A DNA stretch of 64,000 nt from contig JAXMBL010000004.1 in the NCBI GenBank assembly GCA_046349915.1, positions 620,001 to 684,000 of the forward strand, written 5' to 3'. Of this stretch, positions 26,401 to 35,004 are shown in pieces. How positions within the stretch are numbered: position 1 is the stretch's first letter; each line of letters starts with the position of its first letter. Made by a program: the position numbers and the translations under genes. The notes beneath the pieces are model-generated. The model was not told the DNA's origin and did no database searches. It saw nothing but the letters and a program-made list of their open reading frames with translations. The stretch is from CAIXSC01 sp046349915 (GTDB taxonomy: Bacteria; Planctomycetota; Planctomycetia; Pirellulales; Pirellulaceae).

Positions 26401-26450
26401 CCTTTTGCGGAGCAAAAGGCAACAGTCGCAAAAGGCAACTGTTGCGTTTA
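26401..26450 (-). repeat. stop-codon-anchored hairpin element, copy 2
   Basis: CCTTTTGC-GGA-GCAAAAGG (26401-26419) is followed by GGCAACAG, a second partial GCAAAAGGCAAC and CGTTTA, whose TTA is the stop of the DUF1501 gene. It is the longest match to the copy at 4699-4745. Confidence 0.75.
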
Positions 26451-27764
26451 CGCCAACAGTTCGCTGATGCCTTTCGCAGCGGGGTCCGCGATCGGCATCG
26501 CTCGCCCACCGATATCGAACGAACCGGTCGTGTCCACGCCGACTGCTTGCAGGTAGGTGTGGAACAAGTCCGCGTGGTCCACTTGTCGATCCGCCACGGC
26601 CGTCCCATTGTCGTTGGTCTTGCCAATGACAGCGCCTGGCTGCACGCGGCAGCCACCCATCAGTACGGACCAAGCGGTTCCCCAGTGGTCGCGACCGTAG
26701 TGCTGATTGATGTTCGGTGTCCTACCAAACTCGGACAGCACGACAATCAGCGTGCTCTGCAGCATGCCTCGTTGAGCAATATCCTCAACGAGCGCCGCGA
26801 ACGTCCGATCGAACTCGCCTAGCTGTTCAATGTGGAAATTGAAGTTCTCGTTGTGAGTGTCATAGTTCGAGTGCGAGACTTGGACAAACGAGATGCCGTT
26901 TTCGAGCAAGCGTCTGGCAAGCAAACAATGGCGACCAAAGTCATGCTTGCCATACCGGTCGTGTTCTTTCTCGGGTTCCTTGGCGACGTCGAAGACTTCG
27001 TTGCGCTGCATCAGTTGCAACGCTTGTTCGTAGTTCGACGTATAGGCGTCGGTCATCGCCGTGCGACGCTTCATCGAGAAGTAGTCGTTGGCCTTGCGAC
27101 GGAACGCTTGACGAGCGTCGTCGGACGCGGGCGTCACTTGACCAGGACGCGCCGAGTTGGCGGGAGGATTGCCGTTGCCCAACGCGATACTGGCGTACTT
27201 GGGACCTAGGTAGGCCGAGTCGTTGCTTCGTCCACCGCCGCCGCCTGCCGTGATACGGATATGGCCTGGAAGCGCCGAGTTGTCTGGGCAGAGGCATTTG
27301 GCGGAGACGGCGCCGATTTCGGGGAATGTTTGCCCAGGCGCCTGACGTCGCCCGGTCAGCATCATGTACGCGCCCTTGCCGTGATCATTTTCGGCGGTGT
27401 TCACGCTACGCACGATCGCCAGATGATGCATCTGCTTGGCCGTGTAGGGCAAGAGCTCGCAGATGTGAGTGCCGGGCACTGAGGTCGGTATCGCTCGAAA
27501 AGGGCCGCCCGTGTTGGTCCCCGGCTTCGGGTCCCAGCTTTCCAGTTGGCTCAAACCGCCATGCATATTGATGACCAGAACTCGCTTCTGATCCTTCGAC
27601 AGCTGATTGGCCACGGCCGGTTGAGCTAATGCGCCAAGTCCACCGACGACGCTCGTTCCCATCGCCGCCGCGCCGACCGCGCCCGCACCGCTGAACAAGT
27701 TGCCGAGAAACTGGCGACGAGCGATCGTATGCTCCGACGACTGGCAAGCGTAGTTGCACTTCAT
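26448..27764 (-). CDS. DUF1501 protein (Tat-exported sulfatase-like fold)
   Basis: 438 residues. A Tat leader (TIARRQFLGNLFSGAGAVGA) starts it. Family blocks VLVINMHGGLSQLESWDPKPG, IVRSVNTAENDHGKGAYMML, HSNYDTHNENF, LIVVLSEFGRTPNINQHYGRDHW and the closing HADLFHTYLQAVGVD are all present. Members resemble alkaline-phosphatase-superfamily hydrolases, but the substrate is unknown. It stands 27 bases downstream of the DUF1549-DUF1553 gene, the constant planctomycete pairing, so the two are expected to work in one exported complex. Confidence 0.9.
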   Translation of the reverse strand: MKCNYACQSSEHTIARRQFLGNLFSGAGAVGAAAMGTSVVGGLGALAQPAVANQLSKDQKRVLVINMHGGLSQLESWDPKPGTNTGGPFRAIPTSVPGTHICELLPYTAKQMHHLAIVRSVNTAENDHGKGAYMMLTGRRQAPGQTFPEIGAVSAKCLCPDNSALPGHIRITAGGGGGRSNDSAYLGPKYASIALGNGNPPANSARPGQVTPASDDARQAFRRKANDYFSMKRRTAMTDAYTSNYEQALQLMQRNEVFDVAKEPEKEHDRYGKHDFGRHCLLARRLLENGISFVQVSHSNYDTHNENFNFHIEQLGEFDRTFAALVEDIAQRGMLQSTLIVVLSEFGRTPNINQHYGRDHWGTAWSVLMGGCRVQPGAVIGKTNDNGTAVADRQVDHADLFHTYLQAVGVDTTGSFDIGGRAMPIADPAAKGISELLA

Positions 27765-27791
27765 CCCTAATGCTCCTTCCAGATTCCCGAT

Positions 27792-30674
27792 TTAGTGATT
27801 GAATCGAAATTCGGCCGACGTGATCAAAGCCCACGCCATCTCTTGCAACGCGACCGGCTTGTCCGCCGCTCGTCCCGCCAAGTACTGAGCGACATCGGCC
27901 GTCTCCTGAGCCGTCGGACGCCGCGTCAAGACACTCAAAAACAATTCATCGGCGATCGCTTGCGCATCGTCCAGTTTCACGAGTCGACCCGTCAGATTCG
28001 TACCGCCGGGCGCCAGCCAACCGAGCACCGCGCCGCCGTTGGCGAAGAAGAGGGCTTGGTCGACGGTGGCATAGAAGTCGGTTTGGTTTTGGCCAGGGCC
28101 GCCGCCAAACAGACCGACGAACGTGCCGACATTGCCTCGCAACTTGTCCTGCACTAACTGCTCGATCTGTTTCTCACGAGCCGCCATTTGAGCCGGGTCG
28201 TTCTTGATGGCGTCGGTCAGCGGCGTGGTCTTGGCGATCTCCGCCTCGGCGGCCGCTTGATGAGCAGCGACGACGCCGGTCGCCTGCATGACGCTCCATG
28301 CGATTTGCTCAGGAGCCAGCGGACGAAGCCCGCTGGCGTAGAACCTCTGCGACCAACGCTGAGTCCACTCCTGACGAGCGACCTGCAACGCGGCTTGGTC
28401 GGCTGCCAGCTTGTCCGTGGCTGGCTTGACCGCCGTCTCCAGGACAGGCGTCTGCTGCTGAGCCGCGGCCAGCTGGGTTTGCATGGCCGTTACGGCCTGT
28501 TGAGCGGCGGTGTACTTTTCATTGGCCGCGGTGGCGACTGGAGTGCGGTCGGCGACCAACTTCTTCAGCGGCTCCAAATCGGCGGTCGCTTTGTCGCTCT
28601 TCGCCTTCACGCTCGCTGTCGCAGCCGCCACTTCGGCGTCGTTGGCGAGTTTCTGCTTGGCGGCTTCCGCCTGCGTCGAGGCTTCAACCAAAGTCTTGGC
28701 GATCGCTTCCATGTTGGCAAACTGCTGTTGTGCGTCGGCAAGCTGCTTGGCCGACTCATCCCGCACCTTCAGCAGTTCCGCCATCTCGGCTTGCCGCTTC
28801 GGCAACTCCGCGGCCAAGCGTGCGACGAGGTCCTTATTGGCGGCGACATCGGCTTGAGTCTTGGCAACGGCGGCAGTTGATGTTTGCACGGTGCTGGTGA
28901 GAGTGGCCAAATGCGAGAGCATTTTGGCATCGAGCAAGCGGGCCGAAGCTTGGCTCGCCGCATACTGCGACGCTCGATACTGTGCTTCGACCGTGGCGAC
29001 TTGCTTGCGCAGCGGATCGACCGTTGCTCGTGCGGCCGTGATCTTGGCTTGAGCGGCTTGGGTAACGCCTCGAGCCGCAGCCAGTGCGTCGGCCGCTGTT
29101 TTGGCAGGCGGAGCCAAGTCGGTCGCGGTTTTCGTCAAGGCCGTGACTTCGTTGGCGAGCGTCTGGCTGCGAGCCTGGAACTTCTCGGCGGCGGCGGCCA
29201 GCTCTTTATCGTCAGGCAATTTCTTCGCCGCTTCTCCCGTCTTCGAGGCGGCCGCGGCGACAACGTTCGCGACGTCCTGTTTGGCGGCGAGCGCTTGCTG
29301 GGCGGTGGCGAGTGCCGCGGCCGCTTTGCTCGATGTCTCGAATGCCTTGGTTTCGGCGACCTGCGCCTTCTCGAGTTCCTCGTTCAAGGGCAACAGCGTT
29401 TTCTCGGCGGCGTCTCGATCAGTCGTGGCCTTGGTCCAAGCAGTGGCCTGTTCGGCCACGACCGCGTCCAATCGCTTTTGTTCGGCTTCGAGTGCCGCGA
29501 GTTGCTGGGCTGCCGCAGCTGCATCGGCGGGAATCGCTGGCAACTCAAAAGAACGCTGATAAGTCCTCGACAACGCCACTCCTCGCAGGAACGAACGCAT
29601 GTCGAACTTGTTTGCGATAATCTCGTCGGTCAGCAGATCGAGCAACTGCGGGTGAGTCGGGGGATTCGCCGAATGATGCAAATCAACCGGCTCGACCAAA
29701 CCACGTCCCAGCAGTTTGGCCCACAGTCGATTAGCGATATTGCGAGCAAACTGACGGCTCGATCCATTCGTGACCTGCTTGGCCAGCTCCATACGGCGGC
29801 TGTATTTGGGGACGGGGCGAATGTTGTCGCCGGGCGCCACCGAGTACTCTTCACCCTTCGCGAACGCCGGTTCCACGACATACTCGCCACCCGGCACGCG
29901 CGGCCCCATCAGCCCCGCCTGCTTGGTGAACACCGAAGTGAACTTCGCCTCGCCATCCGCTTTCTCGGCGTAAAAGACCTGCTTGTTGTCTTTCTTGTCG
30001 GTGAAGATGAAGCCGCGAGTCAAGAAGGCGAAGACGCCGTAGTAGTCGCTCTGCAGGTAGTCATCGATCAACGGATGATCGTGGCATTGAGCGCATTGCA
30101 GATCCATACCGAAGAAGACTCGACTGATATCCCGAGTCAGCAGGTTGGGTTCGCCATCTCGATCCAAGTAGAACTTGGCGGCGGGTCGCATTTGCGGTTC
30201 GACCCCGTCGGCGCTCAGTATTTCACGAGCCAACTGATCCCAGGGTTTGTTGGCCGCGAACGAGTCGACCAGGAATTTTCGCCATTCCACCGCCGGCACT
30301 CGCATGTCGCCCCGGCGCTCCATAAGCATGACGTCGAAAGTCTCGGCCATATGCTGAGCGAACTGGGGACTAGCAAGCAGTCGATCAACGAGAACGGTTC
30401 GCTTCTCGGGGTTGGCGTCGTCCAGGAAGGCTCGAGTCTCGGTCGATAACGGAATGCGGCCCGTCAGATCCAGGTAGGCGCGCCGCACAAACTCGGCGTC
30501 GTTCGCCACAGGCGCCAACCCAACTGTGCCCGCAGCCTCAACCATCTGGTCGATTCGAGTGGGAAGGGGATCGGCCGCGAATGCTGCCCCGGTACTGATG
30601 GCTAGCCATCCTGCCCAGGCCGTCAGCATCTTGCCGACCCAATTCCAGCCGGTCACGTCTCGTCGTCTCATCAT
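27792..30674 (-). CDS. DUF1549-DUF1553 cytochrome-type protein with Ala-rich coiled-coil insert
   Basis: 960 residues from ATG 30674 (GAGGAG seven bases upstream). A signal peptide (LTAWAGWLAISTGAAFA) is followed by DUF1549 (AEFVRRAYLDLTGRIP, the haem c motif CAQCHDHPL near residue 195, and FYLDRDGEPNLLTRDISRV). DUF1553 starts near ARNIANRLWAKLLGRGLVEP. It is split: after LSRTYQRSFELPA about 390 residues of Ala/Gln/Lys/Glu-rich coiled coil run (about 375-765) before DUF1553 resumes at RFYASGLRPLAPEQIAWSVM and LFLSVLTRRPTAQE. The usual family has at most a short linker there. A periplasmic, haem-binding role with the adjacent DUF1501 protein is expected; the reaction is unknown. Confidence 0.9.
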   Translation of the reverse strand: MMRRRDVTGWNWVGKMLTAWAGWLAISTGAAFAADPLPTRIDQMVEAAGTVGLAPVANDAEFVRRAYLDLTGRIPLSTETRAFLDDANPEKRTVLVDRLLASPQFAQHMAETFDVMLMERRGDMRVPAVEWRKFLVDSFAANKPWDQLAREILSADGVEPQMRPAAKFYLDRDGEPNLLTRDISRVFFGMDLQCAQCHDHPLIDDYLQSDYYGVFAFLTRGFIFTDKKDNKQVFYAEKADGEAKFTSVFTKQAGLMGPRVPGGEYVVEPAFAKGEEYSVAPGDNIRPVPKYSRRMELAKQVTNGSSRQFARNIANRLWAKLLGRGLVEPVDLHHSANPPTHPQLLDLLTDEIIANKFDMRSFLRGVALSRTYQRSFELPAIPADAAAAAQQLAALEAEQKRLDAVVAEQATAWTKATTDRDAAEKTLLPLNEELEKAQVAETKAFETSSKAAAALATAQQALAAKQDVANVVAAAASKTGEAAKKLPDDKELAAAAEKFQARSQTLANEVTALTKTATDLAPPAKTAADALAAARGVTQAAQAKITAARATVDPLRKQVATVEAQYRASQYAASQASARLLDAKMLSHLATLTSTVQTSTAAVAKTQADVAANKDLVARLAAELPKRQAEMAELLKVRDESAKQLADAQQQFANMEAIAKTLVEASTQAEAAKQKLANDAEVAAATASVKAKSDKATADLEPLKKLVADRTPVATAANEKYTAAQQAVTAMQTQLAAAQQQTPVLETAVKPATDKLAADQAALQVARQEWTQRWSQRFYASGLRPLAPEQIAWSVMQATGVVAAHQAAAEAEIAKTTPLTDAIKNDPAQMAAREKQIEQLVQDKLRGNVGTFVGLFGGGPGQNQTDFYATVDQALFFANGGAVLGWLAPGGTNLTGRLVKLDDAQAIADELFLSVLTRRPTAQETADVAQYLAGRAADKPVALQEMAWALITSAEFRFNH

Positions 30675-30806
30675 GTCGACTCCTCGACGGGGCAATTCCA
30701 GAGGATGGAATCTCCCGTCAACCGCGCCGCGGGTTGGGGATCGCGTGGCGCGTCGAGCATTAAGGTGGGATCTCAGCTTTGTTGAGCCGCGTTGGCCCAA
30801 AAAGTC

Positions 30807-30824
30807 GCGTTGAGTAATCAACGC
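30807..30824 (-). promoter_or_regulatory. perfect palindrome upstream of the DUF1549-DUF1553 gene
   Basis: GCGTTGA-GTAA-TCAACGC lies about 130 bases before the start at 30674. It could be an operator or the 5' leader hairpin. A TATAAA word on the minus strand (30833-30828) sits next to it, without a well-spaced -35. Confidence 0.4.
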
Positions 30825-30875
30825 AAGTTTATAGGTTAAGAGGGCTTGGAGGTCGAGTCAACCTGAATCCGGTGG

Positions 30876-31091
30876 GGACCACGAATCTCACGAATTCCAC
30901 GAATCCAGAGAAGTCGATACCGCACCGCGAAACTGTGGATAAGAGCCAGATAACAAAGTGAAGGAGCGTCCTTTGCCTGCTTCCCTCAGAAGTTTGGCTG
31001 ATTCCCACAGATCTCAACTCCAGACTTCCTTGGCCGATCTTCCCTTCCCTTCTGTTCCTTAAATTCTTGTGATTCGAGCGATTCGTGGTCC
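30876..31091. repeat. 216-bp element with 12-bp terminal inverted repeats
   Basis: GGACCACGAATC at 30876-30887 and GATTCGTGGTCC at 31080-31091 are exact inverted copies. More ACGAAT/ATTCG words lie just inside both ends. There is no coding capacity. It occupies most of the gap 30675-31120, where no gene is seen. The GxxExxY gene begins just beyond the right end. Confidence 0.6.
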
Positions 31092-31120
31092 CCCCCCTCC
31101 GAACGGGCGGAGATCGTGGT

Positions 31121-31558
31121 TCAGCGCACGATCCGTTCGTATTCGAGTCGATCTTTGTTGCCAAAGTTGACGAGTAGCCCCAGTCGCAGTTTGGTGGCTT
31201 TGAGGTAGTTGTGAACCTGAGCTCTCAGCGCGTCGTTCAACGTGGAGACCGATTTGATTTCCACGATGATTTTGTCATAACACAAGAAGTCGGGGTGAAA
31301 CTTCTTCGTCAGCGTGCGCCCTTTGTATTCCAACGTCAGTTCGGGGTGCGCCACGAACGGAATCCCACGCATTGACATCTCAATCTCCAGGCACTCGTGG
31401 TACACCTGCTCCAGAAACCCCGGTCCTTTTTCGTTGTACACCTCAAAGCAGGCGCCAATGATCGCATACGACTCCGTCGGATATACAACCTCGCCAGCCC
31501 TCGTTTCCTCGGTTGTCCTCGCATCCATACACTGGTCCTCCATACGCTCGTACGGCAC
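31121..31558 (-). CDS. GxxExxY family protein
   Basis: 145 residues. The signature GPGFLEQVYHECLEIEM is the GxxExxY motif that names the family. DFLCYDKIIVEIKSV gives the PD-(D/E)xK nuclease-like D...ExK core, and the end has HNYLKATKLRLGLLVNFG. Such genes are scattered and often horizontally exchanged; their role is not known. ATG 31543 and 31528 are also possible starts. It lies next to an inverted-repeat element in a small accessory gap. Confidence 0.85.
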   Translation of the reverse strand: MPYERMEDQCMDARTTEETRAGEVVYPTESYAIIGACFEVYNEKGPGFLEQVYHECLEIEMSMRGIPFVAHPELTLEYKGRTLTKKFHPDFLCYDKIIVEIKSVSTLNDALRAQVHNYLKATKLRLGLLVNFGNKDRLEYERIVR

Positions 31559-31746
31559 TCAATTCGGCCTTACAGCAGCGACATCCAAAACTCTCACTCA
31601 ATGTGGTCCCATTGATCGGGCCCTCCTCCAGTCGAAATTCTCGCCGGAGAACGGACAAGACATGGCGAAAAAAGTCGCAAAAACCAAACTGGTTTGCTTC
31701 CCGCCGAGTACGGCCGCCCCAGTTTCCACGCGCCAGCCAAACTCAC

Positions 31747-32757
31747 TCAAGATGAGCGACTGCTGGGGGTTTCTTTCTGTTCGGCTGCCTTACGAGCTGC
31801 GTCTGCTCGAACAATCCGGTCCGCGATGACCGTGTCTACTAGCAGTTGAGCAACGTGGTAGGTGACCATGGGCAGGATCGATAGGTTCAGGTCGAGCGCC
31901 ACTTTGAGTCCGATCATGAGTGTTTTCTGGCTGCCCGAAAAGCCGACCGCGATCTGGTCCGCTCGGGGCAGACCGCACCATTGAGCGAGTTTAAGCCCGC
32001 AATAGAACATCGAGACGTGCACGAAGAGGACAGCGGCCAGCATCAGCAAGAAGTCGAACAGACCGGGAGTGGTTGCAGAATTCCCCCCGTTGCTCCTCAA
32101 CTGAATGCCGGTCTGAATCGCGCCCGACAGCACCATGAACAGCAGGCCCAACTGAGCGACAATGCTGAGGGCCAGCTTGTGTCGAAACGACCAGCGAGCG
32201 ATCGGGGAGTACAGCCGGATTAGTTGAGCGGCGAACATAGGGAGGACGACGATGCGTCCCAGTTGAAGCACCGCCGACCGGAATTCCAACTCGTCCGACC
32301 GAGCGTCGGGCCCCAGGAAGATGATCAGCCATAGCGGCGTCACGACGAAGCAGATTGCGTTGGTGATGAGTGTGACCATCGTCGCCACGGCGTCGTTGCC
32401 GCCTGCTCGGCGAGTCCAGACGGCGGCCGAAGCCACTGTGCAGGGAGTGGCTGCGGCAATCAATAACCCAGGCCCCTGCCCGCCCGTCAGCAGGAATGAG
32501 ACGCCCCACGCCACCAAAGGTAAGATGCCAAAAGTCACGAAGACCGCGAGTAACGAGGCATAGGGCCTGCGAATCGTCTGCCAAATGGCCGACGCCTCCA
32601 GCGGCAAGGCCATCAGGAAGAGCACAAAGGCGACGTCGGCGTCTCGCAGCCATTTGTGTTCGACGACCCCCTTAAGCTGCGGGCCGCCGCCAATTCCGAT
32701 CACCATGGCGATCGCCAACAGGATCAAGAACCAGCGTTGTTTCAGGAACGGGATCAT
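31747..32757 (-). CDS. bile acid:sodium symporter-like (SBF-like) transporter
   Basis: 336 residues with about nine or ten membrane helices. The Gly/Pro-rich breaks ATPCTVASAAVWTRRAGGNDAVA and GFSGSQKTLMIGLKVALDL correspond to the two crossover motifs of the BASS/SBF fold, of the type PF13593 (SBF-like). The solute is unknown. The small membrane protein upstream ends 3 bases before it, so the two form an operon. Confidence 0.8.
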   Translation of the reverse strand: MIPFLKQRWFLILLAIAMVIGIGGGPQLKGVVEHKWLRDADVAFVLFLMALPLEASAIWQTIRRPYASLLAVFVTFGILPLVAWGVSFLLTGGQGPGLLIAAATPCTVASAAVWTRRAGGNDAVATMVTLITNAICFVVTPLWLIIFLGPDARSDELEFRSAVLQLGRIVVLPMFAAQLIRLYSPIARWSFRHKLALSIVAQLGLLFMVLSGAIQTGIQLRSNGGNSATTPGLFDFLLMLAAVLFVHVSMFYCGLKLAQWCGLPRADQIAVGFSGSQKTLMIGLKVALDLNLSILPMVTYHVAQLLVDTVIADRIVRADAARKAAEQKETPSSRSS

Positions 32758-32760
32758 GGC

Positions 32761-33024
32761 TTACTTCTTCGAGAATCTTTGAGCGCAGAAGTCCCGCAGC
32801 CGGTCGAAGAGCCACCATTCGAGCAGCAGGAGGAGAAAGGGCAGAACGAAGAGGATGGCTTGCACCAGTTTGGCGTTTTCCAGCTTCTCTGGGGCGGCCA
32901 TCCGATAGGAGTTCACCAATACCACCGCCACCCAACCGTTGGGAATCAGCAGCAAGCAAGCGATAATCGCGCTTGTGAGGAGCGGTAGGCAGCCACTACG
33001 GGATGGTGTCGGCGAGTCGTTCAT
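32761..33024 (-). CDS. small two-helix membrane protein
   Basis: 87 residues with two hydrophobic helices (LLTSAIIACLLLIPNGWVAVVL and VQAILFVLPFLLLLLEWWLF) and a basic C-terminus. It lies directly upstream of, and in frame spacing with, the SBF-like transporter gene. No family is recognised; it may be an accessory subunit of the transporter. Confidence 0.55.
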   Translation of the reverse strand: MNDSPTPSRSGCLPLLTSAIIACLLLIPNGWVAVVLVNSYRMAAPEKLENAKLVQAILFVLPFLLLLLEWWLFDRLRDFCAQRFSKK

Positions 33025-33296
33025 GGGAGGCGAACGCTTAGGTATAGCTCGGGGTGCTCAGATTCAGCTCAGGATGAATGAAAAACGCGTGGGGAGTTTC
33101 GCCGAAACACCCAGGGGTTCAACCGAGGGTTTGCCGTCAATTGTTAACGCCGATTCTGGTGGTGAGAAGGATAGCCGCCACGGACCTGCGAGGCCAGCGG
33201 CGTGTCAAGCATGACACTCGATATTGGACGCTGTGGCACGGACCGGTATCATCTCTCTAGTGCCTCGCAAATGCCTCCGCCTCCAGGATGGACCCG

Positions 33297-34721
33297 ATGA
33301 GTGAATTCCGAACCGAACGGGACTCGATGGGCGATGTCCAAGTACCTGCCGCCGCCTACTACGGCGCCCAAACTCAACGGGCCGTCGAGAACTTCCCGGT
33401 GTCTGGCTGGACGTTAAGTCCACCGCTGATCCACGCCTTTGGACTGGTAAAACTGGCTTGCGCCATCGCGAACCGCGACCTTGGCAAGTTGGTAGGAACC
33501 GGCCCCGCGCGGCTGGACGAATCGCGAGTTAACTCACTGCTGGCCGCCTGTCGTGAAGTCGCCGAAGGAAAGCACGATAGTCAGTTTCCCATCGACGTCT
33601 TCCAGACCGGCTCGGGCACTTCCAGCAACATGAACTGTAATGATGTGATCGCGAATCGGGCGATTGAGTTAAGTGGCGGCGATCGGTTCGGCATCGAAAA
33701 GTCGATTCATGCCAACGATCACGTAAACATGGGGCAAAGTTCCAACGACATTTTCCCCACTGCGATCCATGTGGCCGTAGGCGTCGAAATCAAGAATCGA
33801 CTCGTGCCCGCTCTCCGACGCCTGCACGATGTGCTCGCTCAGAAAGCTGTCGAGTGGGACAAGATCATCAAGATCGGACGCACTCACCTGGCCGACGCCA
33901 CTCCGCTACGACTTGGTCAGGAGTTCAGTGGCTTCGCTCGTCAGTTGGCTTTGTCGGTGCAGCGAGCGGAATCGGCCATGCGAGCAATTCTTGAGCTGCC
34001 CGTGGGAGGCACCGCGGTCGGAACGGGAATGAATACGCACCCCGAGTTTGGCCGGCGAGTGGCCGAGGTGGTCGCCAAGGAAACGGGACTTGCTTTTGTC
34101 GAAGCCTCCAACCACTTCGAAGCCAATGCGCAACGTGATGGGTTAGTCGAATGCCACGGGCAGCTAAGGGCGATTGCAACCACGTTGTTCAATGTCGCCA
34201 ACAACATCCGCTGGCTCGGCTCCGGACCGCGATGCGGGTTTTACGAAATCATGCTCCCTGATCGCCAACCCGGCAGCTCCATCATGCCAGGCAAGGTGAA
34301 TCCCGTCATGTGCGAGAGCATGATGCAAGTGGCCGCTCGCGTGATGGGCAATGATCAGACGGTCGCGATGAGTGGTGCGGCTGGCGGTCAGTTTCAACTG
34401 AATGTCATGATGCCCGTCATGGCTCACGCTACGCTCGACAGTATTCATCTCCTGGCCAATGTCACCCACGCGTTCGTGGTGTTCTGCGCCGAGGGGCTCG
34501 AGCCCAATGTGGAACGTTGCAAGGCGTCGGTAGAACAGAGTCTATCGATGGTGGCGAGCCTGACGCCATTGATCGGTTACGAAAACGCCGCGAAACTCGC
34601 CAAAGAGGCGTTCCGCTCCGGCAAGACCATCCGCGAACTCGTCCGCGAACAAGGCATCCTCCCAGACAACACTCTCCGCGAAGCCCTAGACGCCTGGCGC
34701 ATGACATCGCCCCAAGAGTGA
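33297..34721 (+). CDS. fumC: class II fumarate hydratase
   Basis: 474 residues from ATG 33297. The signature GSSIMPGKVNP is near residue 327; the active-site regions SGTSSNMNCNDVIANRA and KIGRTHLADATPLRLGQEFSG are intact. It interconverts fumarate and malate in the TCA cycle. The length fits FumC. Argininosuccinate lyase and aspartase share the fold, but HVNMGQSSNDIFPTA and the THLADATP wording favour fumarase. It is a single gene with its own upstream region (33025-33296), where no promoter is clear. ATG 33288 is an alternative start. Confidence 0.92.
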   Translation: MSEFRTERDSMGDVQVPAAAYYGAQTQRAVENFPVSGWTLSPPLIHAFGLVKLACAIANRDLGKLVGTGPARLDESRVNSLLAACREVAEGKHDSQFPIDVFQTGSGTSSNMNCNDVIANRAIELSGGDRFGIEKSIHANDHVNMGQSSNDIFPTAIHVAVGVEIKNRLVPALRRLHDVLAQKAVEWDKIIKIGRTHLADATPLRLGQEFSGFARQLALSVQRAESAMRAILELPVGGTAVGTGMNTHPEFGRRVAEVVAKETGLAFVEASNHFEANAQRDGLVECHGQLRAIATTLFNVANNIRWLGSGPRCGFYEIMLPDRQPGSSIMPGKVNPVMCESMMQVAARVMGNDQTVAMSGAAGGQFQLNVMMPVMAHATLDSIHLLANVTHAFVVFCAEGLEPNVERCKASVEQSLSMVASLTPLIGYENAAKLAKEAFRSGKTIRELVREQGILPDNTLREALDAWRMTSPQE

Positions 34722-34730
34722 GCGGATCTG

Positions 34731-34795
34731 GTCATTAGTCATTAGTCATTAGTCATTAGTCATTAGTCATTAGTCATTAGTCATTAGTTGGGGCG
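34731..34795 (+). repeat. heptamer array (GTCATTA)n
   Basis: About nine units of GTCATTA begin 9 bases after the fumC stop. The word differs by one base from that at 10845-10975. Confidence 0.9.
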
Positions 34796-34919
34796 CGCCG
34801 GTTTTGGTTGCTGAGGTAACTTCAGTCGGGTGAAGCGGGAAGGTGTGAGTACTCGACGATGTCGAGCCGACATTACGAAACCCAATCTCCCAAAGCTATC
34901 AATGACGAACAACCAACAA

Positions 34920-34965
34920 TCAATGACCAGTGACGAATGACCAATGACCAATGACCAATGACCAC
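34920..34965 (-). repeat. heptamer array (CCAATGA)n, inverted relative to 34731
   Basis: Several units of CCAATGA, the complement of TCATTGG, lie between the fumC heptamers and the hairpin of the DUF1552 gene. The 120 bases between the two arrays show nothing recognisable. Confidence 0.8.
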
Positions 34966-34976
34966 ACCCACCCGCT

Positions 34977-35004
34977 CCTTTTGCGGAGCAAAAGGCGACA
35001 GTTA
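34977..35004 (-). repeat. stop-codon-anchored hairpin element, copy 3
   Basis: CCTTTTGC-GGA-GCAAAAGG (34977-34995), then CGACAGTTA, whose TTA is the stop of the DUF1552 gene. It is the same family as 4699 and 26401. Confidence 0.7.

Noticed and set aside
28884..30449. 521-residue plus-strand frame opposite the DUF1549-DUF1553 gene
   Set aside because: Antisense shadow of a well-supported gene; no start site or family features.
31314..31829. 171-residue plus-strand frame opposite GxxExxY and the SBF-like gene end
   Set aside because: It overlaps two supported genes in antisense, with no conserved motifs.
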